NCBI RefSeq assembly: GCF_000423945.1
Contig: NZ_KE384115.1
Span: 124,001 to 188,000, forward strand
Direction: 5' to 3'
Length of the DNA: 64,000 bases
Origin: Butyrivibrio sp. XPD2002
GTDB taxonomy: Bacteria > Bacillota > Clostridia > Lachnospirales > Lachnospiraceae
Part shown: piece after piece, positions 1 to 7,454 of the stretch
Position numbering within the stretch: the first letter of the stretch is position 1
How the letters are laid out: each line of letters begins with the position of its first letter
The notes under the pieces: generated by a model
What the model was told of the DNA's origin: nothing
The model's database searches: none
The model's input: only the letters and a program-made list of their open reading frames with translations
Position numbers and translations under genes: made by a program

Positions 1-378
1 AACAAGGTTATCGGTGTCGAGATCGTCGAGGAAGCTGTTGCTGCCGCTAAGGAAAACGCCGCCCGCAATCATCTTCTTGACTGCGAGTTCATCGCCGGCG
101 ACGTACTTAAGGTCCTTGACGACATCGAGGATAAGCCTAACCTCATCATCCTCGATCCTCCCCGTGAAGGCATCAACCCCAAGGCACTTAAGAAAATCAT
201 CGACTACGGTGTTAAGCACATGATCTACGTCAGCTGCAAACCCACCTCTCTTGCGAGAGATCTGGAGATTCTCGCCGAGGGCGGATATTACGTACAGAGA
301 GCTGTCGCAGTGGATCAGTTCCCTTGGACGAATCATGTTGAGACGGTAGCTCTCTTGACGAAGGCGACTGAAAAGTAA
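1..378 (+). CDS. rlmD: 23S rRNA (uracil-C5) methyltransferase, RlmD/RumA type, 3' part
   Basis: The open frame runs in from the window edge and ends at TAA 376-378 (125 codons seen). It carries the C-terminal half of a SAM-dependent RNA m5U methyltransferase of the TrmA/RumA/RlmD family: the motif LDPPREGINPKAL, then YVSCKPTSLARDL containing the catalytic cysteine (S-C-K-P, usually S-C-N-P), and the family ending VDQFPWTNHVETVALL. Family members methylate uracil C5 in 23S rRNA or tRNA; which uridine cannot be decided from this fragment, so the symbol is provisional. Codon use is more GC-rich (many GTC, ATC, GCC codons) than in the next gene, consistent with a well-expressed housekeeping gene next to an accessory one. 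The N-terminal TRAM and SAM-binding parts lie outside the window. Confidence 0.9.
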   Translation, partial: NKVIGVEIVEEAVAAAKENAARNHLLDCEFIAGDVLKVLDDIEDKPNLIILDPPREGINPKALKKIIDYGVKHMIYVSCKPTSLARDLEILAEGGYYVQRAVAVDQFPWTNHVETVALLTKATEK

Positions 379-400
379 GCCTGAGTGTCGTGACGATTGG

Positions 401-428
401 TTGACTTTTTTAGAGAGTATATTATAAT
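401..428 (+). promoter_or_regulatory. Sigma-A-type promoter upstream of the repeat array
   Basis: TTGACT at 401-406 and TATAAT at 423-428 are separated by 16 bp. Transcription would start near 435 and run through the GC hairpin (454-476) and the seven-unit repeat array into the gene at 989. That would give an untranslated leader of roughly 550 nt. The start site is inferred, not shown. Confidence 0.6.
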
Positions 429-453
429 TCATTTCTGAGATTATTCTAGTTAT

Positions 454-476
454 CGCGGCTGGTACATCCAGCCGCG
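454..476 (+). terminator. Perfect 9-bp GC hairpin
   Basis: CGCGGCTGG, loop TACAT, CCAGCCGCG. There is no T-run after it (TATCTATTCC follows). It may be the terminator of the upstream methyltransferase gene or a 5' stability hairpin on a transcript starting near 435. A second weaker dyad (CCACA/TGTGG, 485-512) follows at once. Confidence 0.5.
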
Positions 477-591
477 TATCTATTCCACACAATGGCTGGC
501 GGCTGTTGTGGTCGGATATTCCGCATAATTGCAATATATGCCATTATGATCGGATGACTTCCAAGATTTTTAGACAAATTTTGTTTAGAGA

Positions 592-945
592 CTGTTGGAA
601 TTTGATGTTTTAGGCTTTTCAGCAGGCTGAAATCTTTGGTATTACCTGTTGGAATTGTAGATTTTGGGATTTCAACAGTGACAAAACGTAGCTGTTACCT
701 GTTGGAATTGCTATTATACTTGATTTCAACAGTGATAAAATGCAGTCTTTTCCTGCTGGAATTGTGAACTTGAGAATTCCAACAGGTGAGAATAATCCAA
801 TTTACCTGTTGAGAATAGTATTGTTACGGATAACAACAGGTAGAAAGTAATAAAATAGTCTGTTGGATATTAGGATTTATAGATAACAACAGGTCAAGGC
901 GGGGAAAATAGTCTGTTGAAATCATGAAAAATAAATATACAACAG
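592..945 (+). repeat. Array of seven dyad repeats with strict 53/54-bp period
   Basis: Seven units occupy 592-625, 646-678, 699-732, 753-785, 806-839, 860-892 and 913-945. Each begins CTGTTG (CTGCTG in unit 4) and ends CAACAG (CAGCAG in unit 1). Units 1-4 extend the arms to CTGTTGGAAT/ATTTCAACAG-like sequences. Unit starts are spaced 54, 53, 54, 53, 54 and 53 bp. Units are 33 or 34 nt long with a 13-14 nt variable interior, and are separated by exactly 20 nt of largely different sequence. Flanking AC before and GT after some units extends the arms to ACCTGTTG/CAACAGGT. The period is not a multiple of three and no frame is open, so this is not coding. It is not a standard CRISPR array because the repeats are divergent and dyadic. 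It ends 43 nt before the nuclease-like gene at 989. Confidence 0.9.
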
Positions 946-988
946 GTAGCAGTAAATATAAAGAGATACAAAAAGGAAAATAAAAGAA

Positions 989-1792
989 ATGCAAGGTTTA
1001 AAAGAATTACTAACATTAGAAGAACAGAGATTAAAGAAAATCAAAGAGACTGTAGATGGCAGGCTTATCGATGTTCCGGATGGTACTCTTAGAGTGACAT
1101 CATCCAAGAAAAAAGTTCAATATATACAGTGTGTAGAAGATATAAATGAAGCTGGATACAAACTTAGTTATATCAAGAAAGAAGACATGGCACTTGTCTA
1201 TGCTCTCGCACAGAAGTCTTATGATCAGAAAATCAAAAAACTGGTAGACAGGCGCATTAAACATATCGAGAAAATTTCAAGGGAATACGAAGATAATGAG
1301 ATTGAAGAGATTTACAACAACCTTCATCCTGCCAGGAAAACACTTATAAAGCCAGTAGAAATTCCATGGGAGCAAAAACTTGCAGATTGGAAGAATAAAC
1401 CATATACAGGAAAAGAATTTGCTCCAGGTATTCCTGAAATATATACAAAGAAAGGTGAAAGAGTTCGATCTAAATCAGAAAAAATCCTTGCTGATACCTT
1501 CTTTGATATGGGAATTGAATACAAGTACGAGTGCCCTCTGAAACTAAAGAACTTTGGAGTAGTATATCCGGATTTCACATTCCTTAGAAAAAGAGATTGT
1601 AAAGAAATATACTGGGAGCATGATGGAAGAATGGATGATCCGGAATATGCAGAGAAAGCTGTCAGGAAGATTAATTCATATATTGCAAACGGTATATTTC
1701 CGGGAGATAAATTGATAATTTCTTATGAAACTTCTGGTGTGGTGTTGAACGATAGGGTAATAAAAATGCTAATAAAAAAATACATAACATAA
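989..1792 (+). CDS. PD-(D/E)XK / DUF559-like nuclease-fold protein next to repeat array
   Basis: This is a 267-residue protein. Residues 1-150 are charged and mostly helical, without a domain I recognise. Residues 158-267 look like a small restriction-endonuclease-type fold of the DUF559/Vsr kind: R-S-K-S-E164 at the start of a helix, then Y-E-x-P-L, then P194-D195-F-T in a strand, then I-Y-W-E210-H-D-G, then a conserved helix with K-I-N-S-Y and the strand KLIISYET. E164, D195 and E210 fit the acidic triad of such nucleases; H211 or D212 sits where a lysine is common. Catalysis is inferred, not shown. AAGGAAAA lies about 10 nt before the ATG. The gene is AT-rich relative to the gene upstream and is preceded immediately by the repeat array, with which it probably shares a transcript. 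No partner gene follows. Confidence 0.7.
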   Translation: MQGLKELLTLEEQRLKKIKETVDGRLIDVPDGTLRVTSSKKKVQYIQCVEDINEAGYKLSYIKKEDMALVYALAQKSYDQKIKKLVDRRIKHIEKISREYEDNEIEEIYNNLHPARKTLIKPVEIPWEQKLADWKNKPYTGKEFAPGIPEIYTKKGERVRSKSEKILADTFFDMGIEYKYECPLKLKNFGVVYPDFTFLRKRDCKEIYWEHDGRMDDPEYAEKAVRKINSYIANGIFPGDKLIISYETSGVVLNDRVIKMLIKKYIT

Positions 1793-1804
1793 TTCTTAGT
1801 GATG

Positions 1805-1840
1805 GATTATAGTTTTATTTGTATGAGTTATACTATAATC
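1805..1840 (+). terminator. Dyad after the nuclease-like gene
   Basis: GATTATAGT (1805-1813) pairs with ACTATAATC (1832-1840) across an 18-nt loop. It lies 13 nt after the stop at 1792. There is no clear T-run, so termination here is a weak inference. Confidence 0.35.
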
Positions 1841-1920
1841 ACATGTTAATCAAAATCTAGGATGAATAATATATATCTTGTCAGTTTATTTGTGACATCA
1901 ATTGTTTAGGGAGTATAAAT

Positions 1921-2715
1921 ATGATACTTGTAACAGGTGCATCGGGATTTGTGGGCCATAAGATTATGGAAATGTGTAGCGATGTTATTGCGGCACCGTC
2001 CCTGCGAGGAATGTCCGAAGATGATATTAAGCATTTGGTATGTGAAAGTGGTGCTGATGCGATAATACATACTGCGGCAATTTCGGATATGGGTGTATGC
2101 GAGAAGGATCCAGAGGCTTCTTATCATGCAAATGTAGAAATCCCTATTTATTTGGCTAAAGCATCTGGAGGCAAAAAGCTAATATGTTTCAGTTCTGATC
2201 AGGTATATAACGGACTTGAGGATGAAGGACCATATATTGAGGAAAATGTAAAACCCGCTAATACTTATGCCCGTCATAAATTGGAGATGGAGCAGAGAGT
2301 TCTTGATATATGTCCTGATTCAGTTATGCTTCGCGCAGAGTGGATGTACGACTATTATCTGGAAAAGCCAAATTATTTCATGAATCTGATTAGGGCCAAT
2401 GAGGCGGTTTCGTTTAGCTCAAAGCAGTTCAGAGGCATAACCTATGTTAAAGAAGTGGCTGAAAATATGGAAAAGGTAATCGGACTTCCCGGCGGTGCTT
2501 ATAATTTTGGAAGTGAAACCACAAAGTCAATGTACGAGATTACCAGAGAGTTTTTAGACGCTATGAAACTTAACATAAGACTTAAAGATGCACCTGTAAG
2601 GCATAATCTTTGGATGGACTGCAGTAAGGCAAAAAAATTCGGATTAGAGTTTTCAGATGTTCTAGAGGGGCTACTTCGCTGTGCAAAAGATAATGAAAAT
2701 AGATTGAGGAAGTAA
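1921..2715 (+). CDS. NAD(P)-dependent sugar-nucleotide reductase (RmlD-like SDR)
   Basis: This is a 264-residue extended short-chain dehydrogenase of the RmlD/dTDP-4-dehydrorhamnose reductase-like group. The N-terminus MILVTGASGFVG carries the GxxGxxG dinucleotide motif. The strand IIHTAAISDMGVCEKDP matches the family's HxAAxtxVdxxExxP region. FSSDQVY and NTYARHKLEME give the S...YxxxK catalytic set. The C-terminal YNFGSE...SMYEITREFLD is typical of substrate-domain helices. The family reduces 4-keto sugars bound to nucleotides, but related proteins act on other substrates and no rhamnose pathway genes lie nearby, so the substrate is unknown. GGGAG at about 1909-1913 serves as ribosome binding site. 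It stands alone; the next reading frame is a broken acetyltransferase. Confidence 0.8.
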   Translation: MILVTGASGFVGHKIMEMCSDVIAAPSLRGMSEDDIKHLVCESGADAIIHTAAISDMGVCEKDPEASYHANVEIPIYLAKASGGKKLICFSSDQVYNGLEDEGPYIEENVKPANTYARHKLEMEQRVLDICPDSVMLRAEWMYDYYLEKPNYFMNLIRANEAVSFSSKQFRGITYVKEVAENMEKVIGLPGGAYNFGSETTKSMYEITREFLDAMKLNIRLKDAPVRHNLWMDCSKAKKFGLEFSDVLEGLLRCAKDNENRLRK

Positions 2716-2718
2716 TCT

Positions 2719-2892
2719 GTGCAGAACCTGCCGAAATCAGTGATATTTTATGGTATCAAATATATCAGGTTAGATACAGGTCTGAATGAAAAGGTGGTTC
2801 GGAAAATCTATCTGAAGGCAGGATTTAAAATAGTTGATATTATCGACTATGATAATGGGAATTCAATGGCGCTATATGAGATGGAAGTTTAA
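2719..2892 (+). pseudogene. GNAT acetyltransferase C-terminal remnant
   Basis: An in-frame stretch beginning 3 nt after the SDR stop and ending at TAA 2890-2892 reads YIRLDTGLNEKVVRKIYLKAGF, then a short strand and YEMEV. This matches the last third of GNAT N-acetyltransferases (the R-L-D-T-x-x-x-N ... Y-x-x-x-G-F segment). The acetyl-CoA-binding and N-terminal parts are absent. The only possible start is a GTG at 2719 without a ribosome binding site. It is probably the residue of a deletion that joined this end to the SDR gene. Confidence 0.65.
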
Positions 2893-2962
2893 GGATGCAT
2901 GATAACTGTGACGGTGATAATTTCTTTTAGGATACTGAAGAAAAATGAAAAAGGATCAGGGT

Positions 2963-3952
2963 ATGGAAAATATTAATGCACTGATAGAACAATGCGGTTT
3001 GGGGACAATTGAAGGACAGATTCTCACTGTGTCCGGAGGACTTATGCATAAGATGTATAAAGTTCAGACAACAACCGGAACATACGCAGTGAAAAGCCTG
3101 AATCATGAAATAATGAGTAGGCCTGAAGCGATGAAGAATTATGCTGAAGCAGAAAGGCTTGAGAAAATATTGGAGGATAATGGAATTCCTGTTGTAGCAG
3201 CATTATCTTTTGATGGAAAAAAGATGGTTTCTGTTGATGGAAGGTATTATTATATCTTTCCATGGCAGGAAGGGAAAATCACAGATTTTAATGAGATTTT
3301 AACTGAACAGAGCTACAAAGCCGGTGAGATACTTGGAAAGATTCACTCAATAGATGCGCAGAATATTTCTCAGGAAGAACCTGCATTAAGTGAGGTTGAT
3401 TTTGCAGCATTACTTGAAAGTGCTAAGGAAAAAGATAGCGTAATTGCACCTCTCCTTGAAGCAAATATGCAGCTTCTTGAAAACGCGCAAAACAAGTTAA
3501 ATGAAGCTCGGAAAAATCTTCCTGCAATGAGAGCAATAAGTAATGATGATATGGATCCCAAGAATATTATGTGGCATGAAGGAAATGTCTATGTGATTGA
3601 TCTTGAGTGTCTTGGTTACAGCAATCCTATATCATCATGTCTTGATCTTGCGCTCCAGTGGGCAGGAACTGTAAACGGCAAATTCAGTAAAGACAATCTG
3701 GAGGCTTTTTTCAAGGGGTATCTTAATGCTTATGACAATGGATTCAGATCGTATGATAAATTATTTGGAATAGCATATACCTGGATAGAGTGGCTTGAAT
3801 ACAATATCAGGCGTGCACTGGGAGTAGTGAGCAATGATGCTGAAGAGATAAGGCTTGGAGAAGCAGAAACAGAGAATACGATAAACAGGATAAAATACCT
3901 TGCTTCAATTGAAAATGATATTTGTATGGTATTAAAAAGCCTTCCGGCATGA
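2963..3952 (+). CDS. APH/choline-kinase-family phosphotransferase
   Basis: Residues MENINALIEQCGL begin a 329-residue protein with a protein-kinase-like fold of the aminoglycoside phosphotransferase family. The visible elements are: a glycine loop near the start (VSGGLMHKMYKVQT), an ATP-anchoring lysine in GTYAVKSL, a hinge (YYIFPWQEGKI), the catalytic loop AISNDDMDPKNIMW (a D..N pair in a variant of HxDxxxxN) and the metal-binding VIDLE. Substrates in this family range from antibiotics to homoserine, choline and sugars; nothing here decides which. I chose ATG 2963 because AAGGA lies 7 nt before it; an in-frame ATG at 2945 adds six residues but has a poorer site. It is not in an evident operon. 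Confidence 0.75.
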   Translation: MENINALIEQCGLGTIEGQILTVSGGLMHKMYKVQTTTGTYAVKSLNHEIMSRPEAMKNYAEAERLEKILEDNGIPVVAALSFDGKKMVSVDGRYYYIFPWQEGKITDFNEILTEQSYKAGEILGKIHSIDAQNISQEEPALSEVDFAALLESAKEKDSVIAPLLEANMQLLENAQNKLNEARKNLPAMRAISNDDMDPKNIMWHEGNVYVIDLECLGYSNPISSCLDLALQWAGTVNGKFSKDNLEAFFKGYLNAYDNGFRSYDKLFGIAYTWIEWLEYNIRRALGVVSNDAEEIRLGEAETENTINRIKYLASIENDICMVLKSLPA

Positions 3953-3968
3953 GAATACGGCTGTTCTC

Positions 3969-4079
3969 ATGGATGAAATCCTCGAGAAGTTCAATACTAA
4001 GGCAGATAATCTGAACGACATTATGGATAGAATGGCAGATTCAACAGCAGCACACAGAGATTTGAAACCCTTTATATAA
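3969..4079 (+). other. Possible 36-codon ORF or gene remnant
   Basis: ATG 3969 opens a short frame (MDEILEKFNTKADNLNDIMD...) ending TAA 4077-4079. It begins 17 nt after the kinase stop and has no clear ribosome binding site. The sequence looks protein-like (amphipathic helix), so it may be the tail of a lost gene. I cannot assign it. Confidence 0.25.
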
Positions 4080-4107
4080 ATCAACAAACCAAAATACTGT
4101 ATATATT

Positions 4108-4160
4108 AGGACCGGCTTTAAGCTAACGAAAATCTTAGCATAAAGTGTCAGGTCCTTTTA
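4108..4160 (+). terminator. Long hairpin terminator
   Basis: AGGACC (4108-4113) pairs with GGTCCT (4151-4156) and an inner CTTTAAGCTAA pairs with TTAGCATAAAG with one mismatch. TTTTA follows. It would end transcription from the kinase gene; 4161-4342 holds only AT-rich sequence before the next operon. Confidence 0.7.
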
Positions 4161-4342
4161 TGTTGTCTTTTTCGGTGTTGTGGGGGAACTGTTCTGGAAA
4201 AAATATTATCTATTTTTAATCCCAAATTTATAAATCTATAACTTGTGTATGTGAAAATAGAGTATGGGATAACTTAATAATGTGTAGCTATGTCTATTAT
4301 TAGAAGGTCCCAAAGTCATCAGGAAAGGCTATTTGAAAGAAC

Positions 4343-5347
4343 ATGATAACTTTATTCGATTTTTCAAGAATACATAAAGTGATTAAGAGACTTTCGGCTG
4401 TGTTTATTATTTTTGCAATGATAATCACACAGACCGGATGCGACAATATTATAAGCGGAAAAAAGAGGGAAATGGTATTGACCACAGGAGGAACCTCCGG
4501 AACCTATTTTTCACTTGGCGATGCCATGGCCAATATTCTGAATACAAAGCTCTCCAACAGCACACTTGCAATATACTCAACAGGTGGCTCCGGTGAGAAT
4601 ATTAAGATGCTTTCTAATAGAAGCACTGATCTTGCAATAGTTCAGAATGATGTAATGTATTATGCCTACACAGGAACGGATCTTTACTCTGATTCGGAGA
4701 TGTATACCGGCTTTTCAGCTATTGCCGGGATTTATGATGAGAATGTCCAGATAGTTACCTGCAAGGATGATATTTCTTCGGTGGAGGATCTCAAAGGTAA
4801 AAAGGTTTCCGTGGGAGATTCAGGATCCGGAGTAGAGTTTAACGCAAGGCAGATCCTTAGTGCATATGATATGAGTTTTGACGATATTCATGTTGTCAAT
4901 TCTTCATTCGGTGACAGCGTTGATAAACTCGTTGATGGAACAATTGATGCAGCTTTTATCGTGGCAGGAACTCCCACAAAAGCTGTAACGGATTTATCGG
5001 AAAAAAAGACTATTCGTCTGATTGGCATTGATGCTGAACATGTAAGTATTCTCCAGGAAAACTATAGCTTTTATACCAGTTCGGTTATTCCGGCTGGAAC
5101 TTATCAGGGACTGGAGGAAAGTACCGACACGGTTTCTGTAAGGGCGGTGCTGGTGGCTTCAAACCATCTGGAAAAGGAAAGAGTATACGAACTTTTAAAA
5201 CTTCTTTTTGAGGAAAAGGAACGTATTTCTGCCGGAGAAGGAAACTTTTCAACGTTTGAATTAAATGAAGCTGTTAAGGGAATTAGCATTCCCTTCCATA
5301 AAGGAGCAAAGAAGTATTACAAGGAAAATGGTGTGGAGGGATTTTGA
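4343..5347 (+). CDS. TAXI-family solute-binding lipoprotein
   Basis: This is a 334-residue extracytoplasmic binding protein. The N-terminus has basic residues, a hydrophobic stretch (LSAVFIIFAMIIT) and a lipobox-like QTGC at about residues 30-33, so a lipid-anchored protein is expected. The mature part shows the TAXI/TRAP-associated pattern: TTGGTSGTYFSLGDAMANIL at the start, DLAIVQNDV, LKGKKVSVGDSGSGVEFNARQIL and LVDGTIDAAF. TAXI proteins normally deliver a dicarboxylate- or glutamate-like ligand to a fused TRAP permease. No TRAP permease follows. The gene instead heads a five-gene operon containing a sensor-MFS fusion and a SpoIIE phosphatase, so a ligand-sensing role is possible (inference). 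The next gene starts at the base after the stop. Confidence 0.85.
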   Translation: MITLFDFSRIHKVIKRLSAVFIIFAMIITQTGCDNIISGKKREMVLTTGGTSGTYFSLGDAMANILNTKLSNSTLAIYSTGGSGENIKMLSNRSTDLAIVQNDVMYYAYTGTDLYSDSEMYTGFSAIAGIYDENVQIVTCKDDISSVEDLKGKKVSVGDSGSGVEFNARQILSAYDMSFDDIHVVNSSFGDSVDKLVDGTIDAAFIVAGTPTKAVTDLSEKKTIRLIGIDAEHVSILQENYSFYTSSVIPAGTYQGLEESTDTVSVRAVLVASNHLEKERVYELLKLLFEEKERISAGEGNFSTFELNEAVKGISIPFHKGAKKYYKENGVEGF

Positions 5348-6442
5348 GTGCTTAAGAGGATACTGAAAAGCGGAACATGTGCGAAGTGCAGAATTTGCTG
5401 TAAATATGACGACGATGATGTCTGGGATGCTCCAGGATTTACTGAAGAAGAATATAAAGAAAACAAGGTTAAGACAGAAGCAGCATTTATTCAAAGAGAC
5501 GATGGGCTTTATTATCTGCAAATGGAAAAAGACAGCGAGGGTATTTATACCTGCCCATGCCTGGGTGAAAACGGATGCATTCTGGGGAATAGCAGACCTT
5601 TCCGATGTGGTCTTTGGCCTATGTACCTTATAAACACAGAACATGGTCTGGGGTTTGCCCTATCTCCGGTATGCCCTGAGGTATGGAAGCTTGGAAGTGA
5701 AGAGATTTTTGAATCTGTTCGTGGCAAGCTTTTGCTTATCAATAAAATAGGCCATGATTGCCCTACTCTTATTGAAGACTGGTCTCCGGAATACCGGATG
5801 ATAGCGATTCCGGATGAAAAAGGTAATTATCATTATCTTCCGGATGAGGAGGGGCTTGATCCCCATCTGCATTTCAGAGAGCTGTCTGATGAGGAGGTTC
5901 AGGATCTCCATGAAAATGTGCTGAAAAAAGATTTTCCTGAGGATGAGTTAAAAAAGCTCGACATTATTATTAAGCTTAAGCATAAAGGAGCGTATATTAC
6001 GCTTGCAGTTTATGACAGAGGAGTCTTTGTTGGTTATGCGTTTTTCTCCACGGATTCTTCGAATAAAGGACTTTGTATCCTTGATTATTTTGCTGTTATG
6101 CCAGAGCTTCGCGGAAAAGGGTATGGAACAAGAATCCTTTCTTTAATTACTTCGCATTTTTCCGACAAGACTAATCTTATGTGCGAGGTGGAGGATCCTT
6201 TTGCTACGGATGACCCTGAGACGAAGCAATTTAGAGAGAAACGGATGAATTTTTATATTTCAAACGGATGGCATGATACAGGTCTTTCTGTATTTATGTA
6301 TGGTGTGGATTATCGCATTATAGGATCCCCTGTGGGGACCTTTAAAAATCCAGAGGATGTATTGGGTGAATATCGGAAGATATATGTTGATATGGTGGGA
6401 GAAGAGGAGCTTTCAGTTAATATGAAGATTAATAATTTTTAA
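5348..6442 (+). CDS. YkgJ-type Cys-cluster domain fused to GNAT acetyltransferase
   Basis: The start is GTG, placed directly after the previous stop with GGAGGG about 6 nt upstream. In this 364-residue protein, residues 10-140 have a YkgJ/Fe-S or zinc cluster arrangement: C-A-K-C-R-I-C-C, then T-C-P-C-L, C-I-L, R-P-F-R-C and a further C in SPVCP. Residues about 200-330 are a GNAT fold: LDYFAVMPELRGKGYGTRIL carries the R/Q-x-x-G-x-G/A acetyl-CoA loop, followed by a late strand with FYISNGWHDTG. The YkgJ family is of unknown biochemical role; GNAT domains acetylate small molecules or proteins. Covalent fusion of the two is uncommon to my knowledge. Operon position suggests a role tied to the TAXI/MFS/SpoIIE set. 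Confidence 0.8.
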   Translation: MLKRILKSGTCAKCRICCKYDDDDVWDAPGFTEEEYKENKVKTEAAFIQRDDGLYYLQMEKDSEGIYTCPCLGENGCILGNSRPFRCGLWPMYLINTEHGLGFALSPVCPEVWKLGSEEIFESVRGKLLLINKIGHDCPTLIEDWSPEYRMIAIPDEKGNYHYLPDEEGLDPHLHFRELSDEEVQDLHENVLKKDFPEDELKKLDIIIKLKHKGAYITLAVYDRGVFVGYAFFSTDSSNKGLCILDYFAVMPELRGKGYGTRILSLITSHFSDKTNLMCEVEDPFATDDPETKQFREKRMNFYISNGWHDTGLSVFMYGVDYRIIGSPVGTFKNPEDVLGEYRKIYVDMVGEEELSVNMKINNF

Positions 6443-6491
6443 CGAATTAACTTGAATAAGTTAGTTTGCGGTATGGAGTTATAAGTGGTTT

Positions 6492-7439
6492 ATGTATTTG
6501 GATAAGTTGAAACACCTGCCGGAAGCAGAGGAGGAGAGACTTCTTTCCCTTGGCTATTTACCGGTTACTGTAAATGATAAACAGAAGCTTAATCCTTATT
6601 ATGACAAAATGAATGATGACTGGTCATCACCTATGAGTTTTATGGCACTCATAGCCTGGGGAAAGGTACTTTCCTTTTATTACAGAGAGATCGATGATTA
6701 TCTTTCTCTGATGGGCTGGGATTCATCGGACGGCAGAATGACTATGCTACCGCTTATTGGGCATTATGATGAAGAATCATTAAAAGAGGCCTTTAATGAA
6801 GTAAGAGAAGACCATGGTAAGCTTGGCTACAATCTTAATATCACGGATATGCGCGAGTGGATGCAGCCCTATTATGAACATATTCCGGGTACAGAATGGG
6901 AAAAGAAAATAAATGATTCCTTTTTTGACTATGTTTATGATAGCAGTAGCTTTGATGCTTTTAGTGGTAAATCTGGGCAGAATCTTAGATATTTTCTGAA
7001 GAATTACGATTACAGTGTGGATGAGGTGACTCCCGCGGATCTTAACACGCTCACTGACTTTGTCAGGGTTAACTGGTGCGCGCATAAGGACTGCGCTTAT
7101 TGTAATTACGGATGCTCGATAAACTGCCTTGAAGAGATAGTTCCCTTCCTTCCTGAGCTTAATGGCTATGGAATCATTGTAAGGATAGACGGGGAAATGG
7201 CAGGCTTTTGCATAGGCTCAAGACACGGGAATAAATCAATAATTCATTTCCAGACAACAACCGGAAACTATAAGGGGCTTGGGGTGTTTATGTATTCAGA
7301 ATGCAGGAAGCGCTTTCTTTCCGGAGTTGATAAGATCAGTCTGGGAGAGGATATGGGTATTTCAGGAATCAGAACCTTCAAGCAAAGACTCGCTGTCCAT
7401 CAATGGATACCGAGATTTGAATATGATCTTAAAAACTAA
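6492..7439 (+). CDS. DUF2156-like (phosphatidylglycerol lysyltransferase C-terminal-like) protein
   Basis: This is a 315-residue soluble protein with no signal or membrane segment. The layout resembles DUF2156 proteins, which have two GNAT-like halves: DAFSGKSGQNLRYFLKNYDY in the middle (the family's K..R..L/F pattern), VTPADLNTLTDFVRVNW after it and a C-terminal GNAT-like half (GYGIIVRIDGEMAGFCIGSR...HFQTTTGNYKGLGVFMYSE...SLGEDMGISGIRTFKQRL). Unusual is a cysteine cluster C-A-H-K-D-C-A-Y-C-N-Y-G-C followed by C (near residues 198-213), which could bind a metal. GNAT-like function is inferred from homology by eye. It lies 49 nt after the YkgJ-GNAT gene and 15 nt before the next; no strong ribosome binding site is visible. 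Confidence 0.65.
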   Translation: MYLDKLKHLPEAEEERLLSLGYLPVTVNDKQKLNPYYDKMNDDWSSPMSFMALIAWGKVLSFYYREIDDYLSLMGWDSSDGRMTMLPLIGHYDEESLKEAFNEVREDHGKLGYNLNITDMREWMQPYYEHIPGTEWEKKINDSFFDYVYDSSSFDAFSGKSGQNLRYFLKNYDYSVDEVTPADLNTLTDFVRVNWCAHKDCAYCNYGCSINCLEEIVPFLPELNGYGIIVRIDGEMAGFCIGSRHGNKSIIHFQTTTGNYKGLGVFMYSECRKRFLSGVDKISLGEDMGISGIRTFKQRLAVHQWIPRFEYDLKN

Positions 7440-7454
7440 AGACTACTTTTAGAA

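Noticed and set aside
485-512. CCACA/TGTGG dyad as an eighth array unit
   Set aside because: It starts two periods before unit 1, but its arms differ from CTGTTG/CAACAG and the intermediate position (about 538) has no unit.
592-945. Calling the array a CRISPR locus
   Set aside because: Repeats are imperfect, dyadic with variable interiors, gaps are only 20 nt, and no cas gene is in the window.
4343-5347. A classical TRAP transporter operon
   Set aside because: No TRAP permease (fused 4TM-12TM) gene follows; the MFS fusion is a different family.
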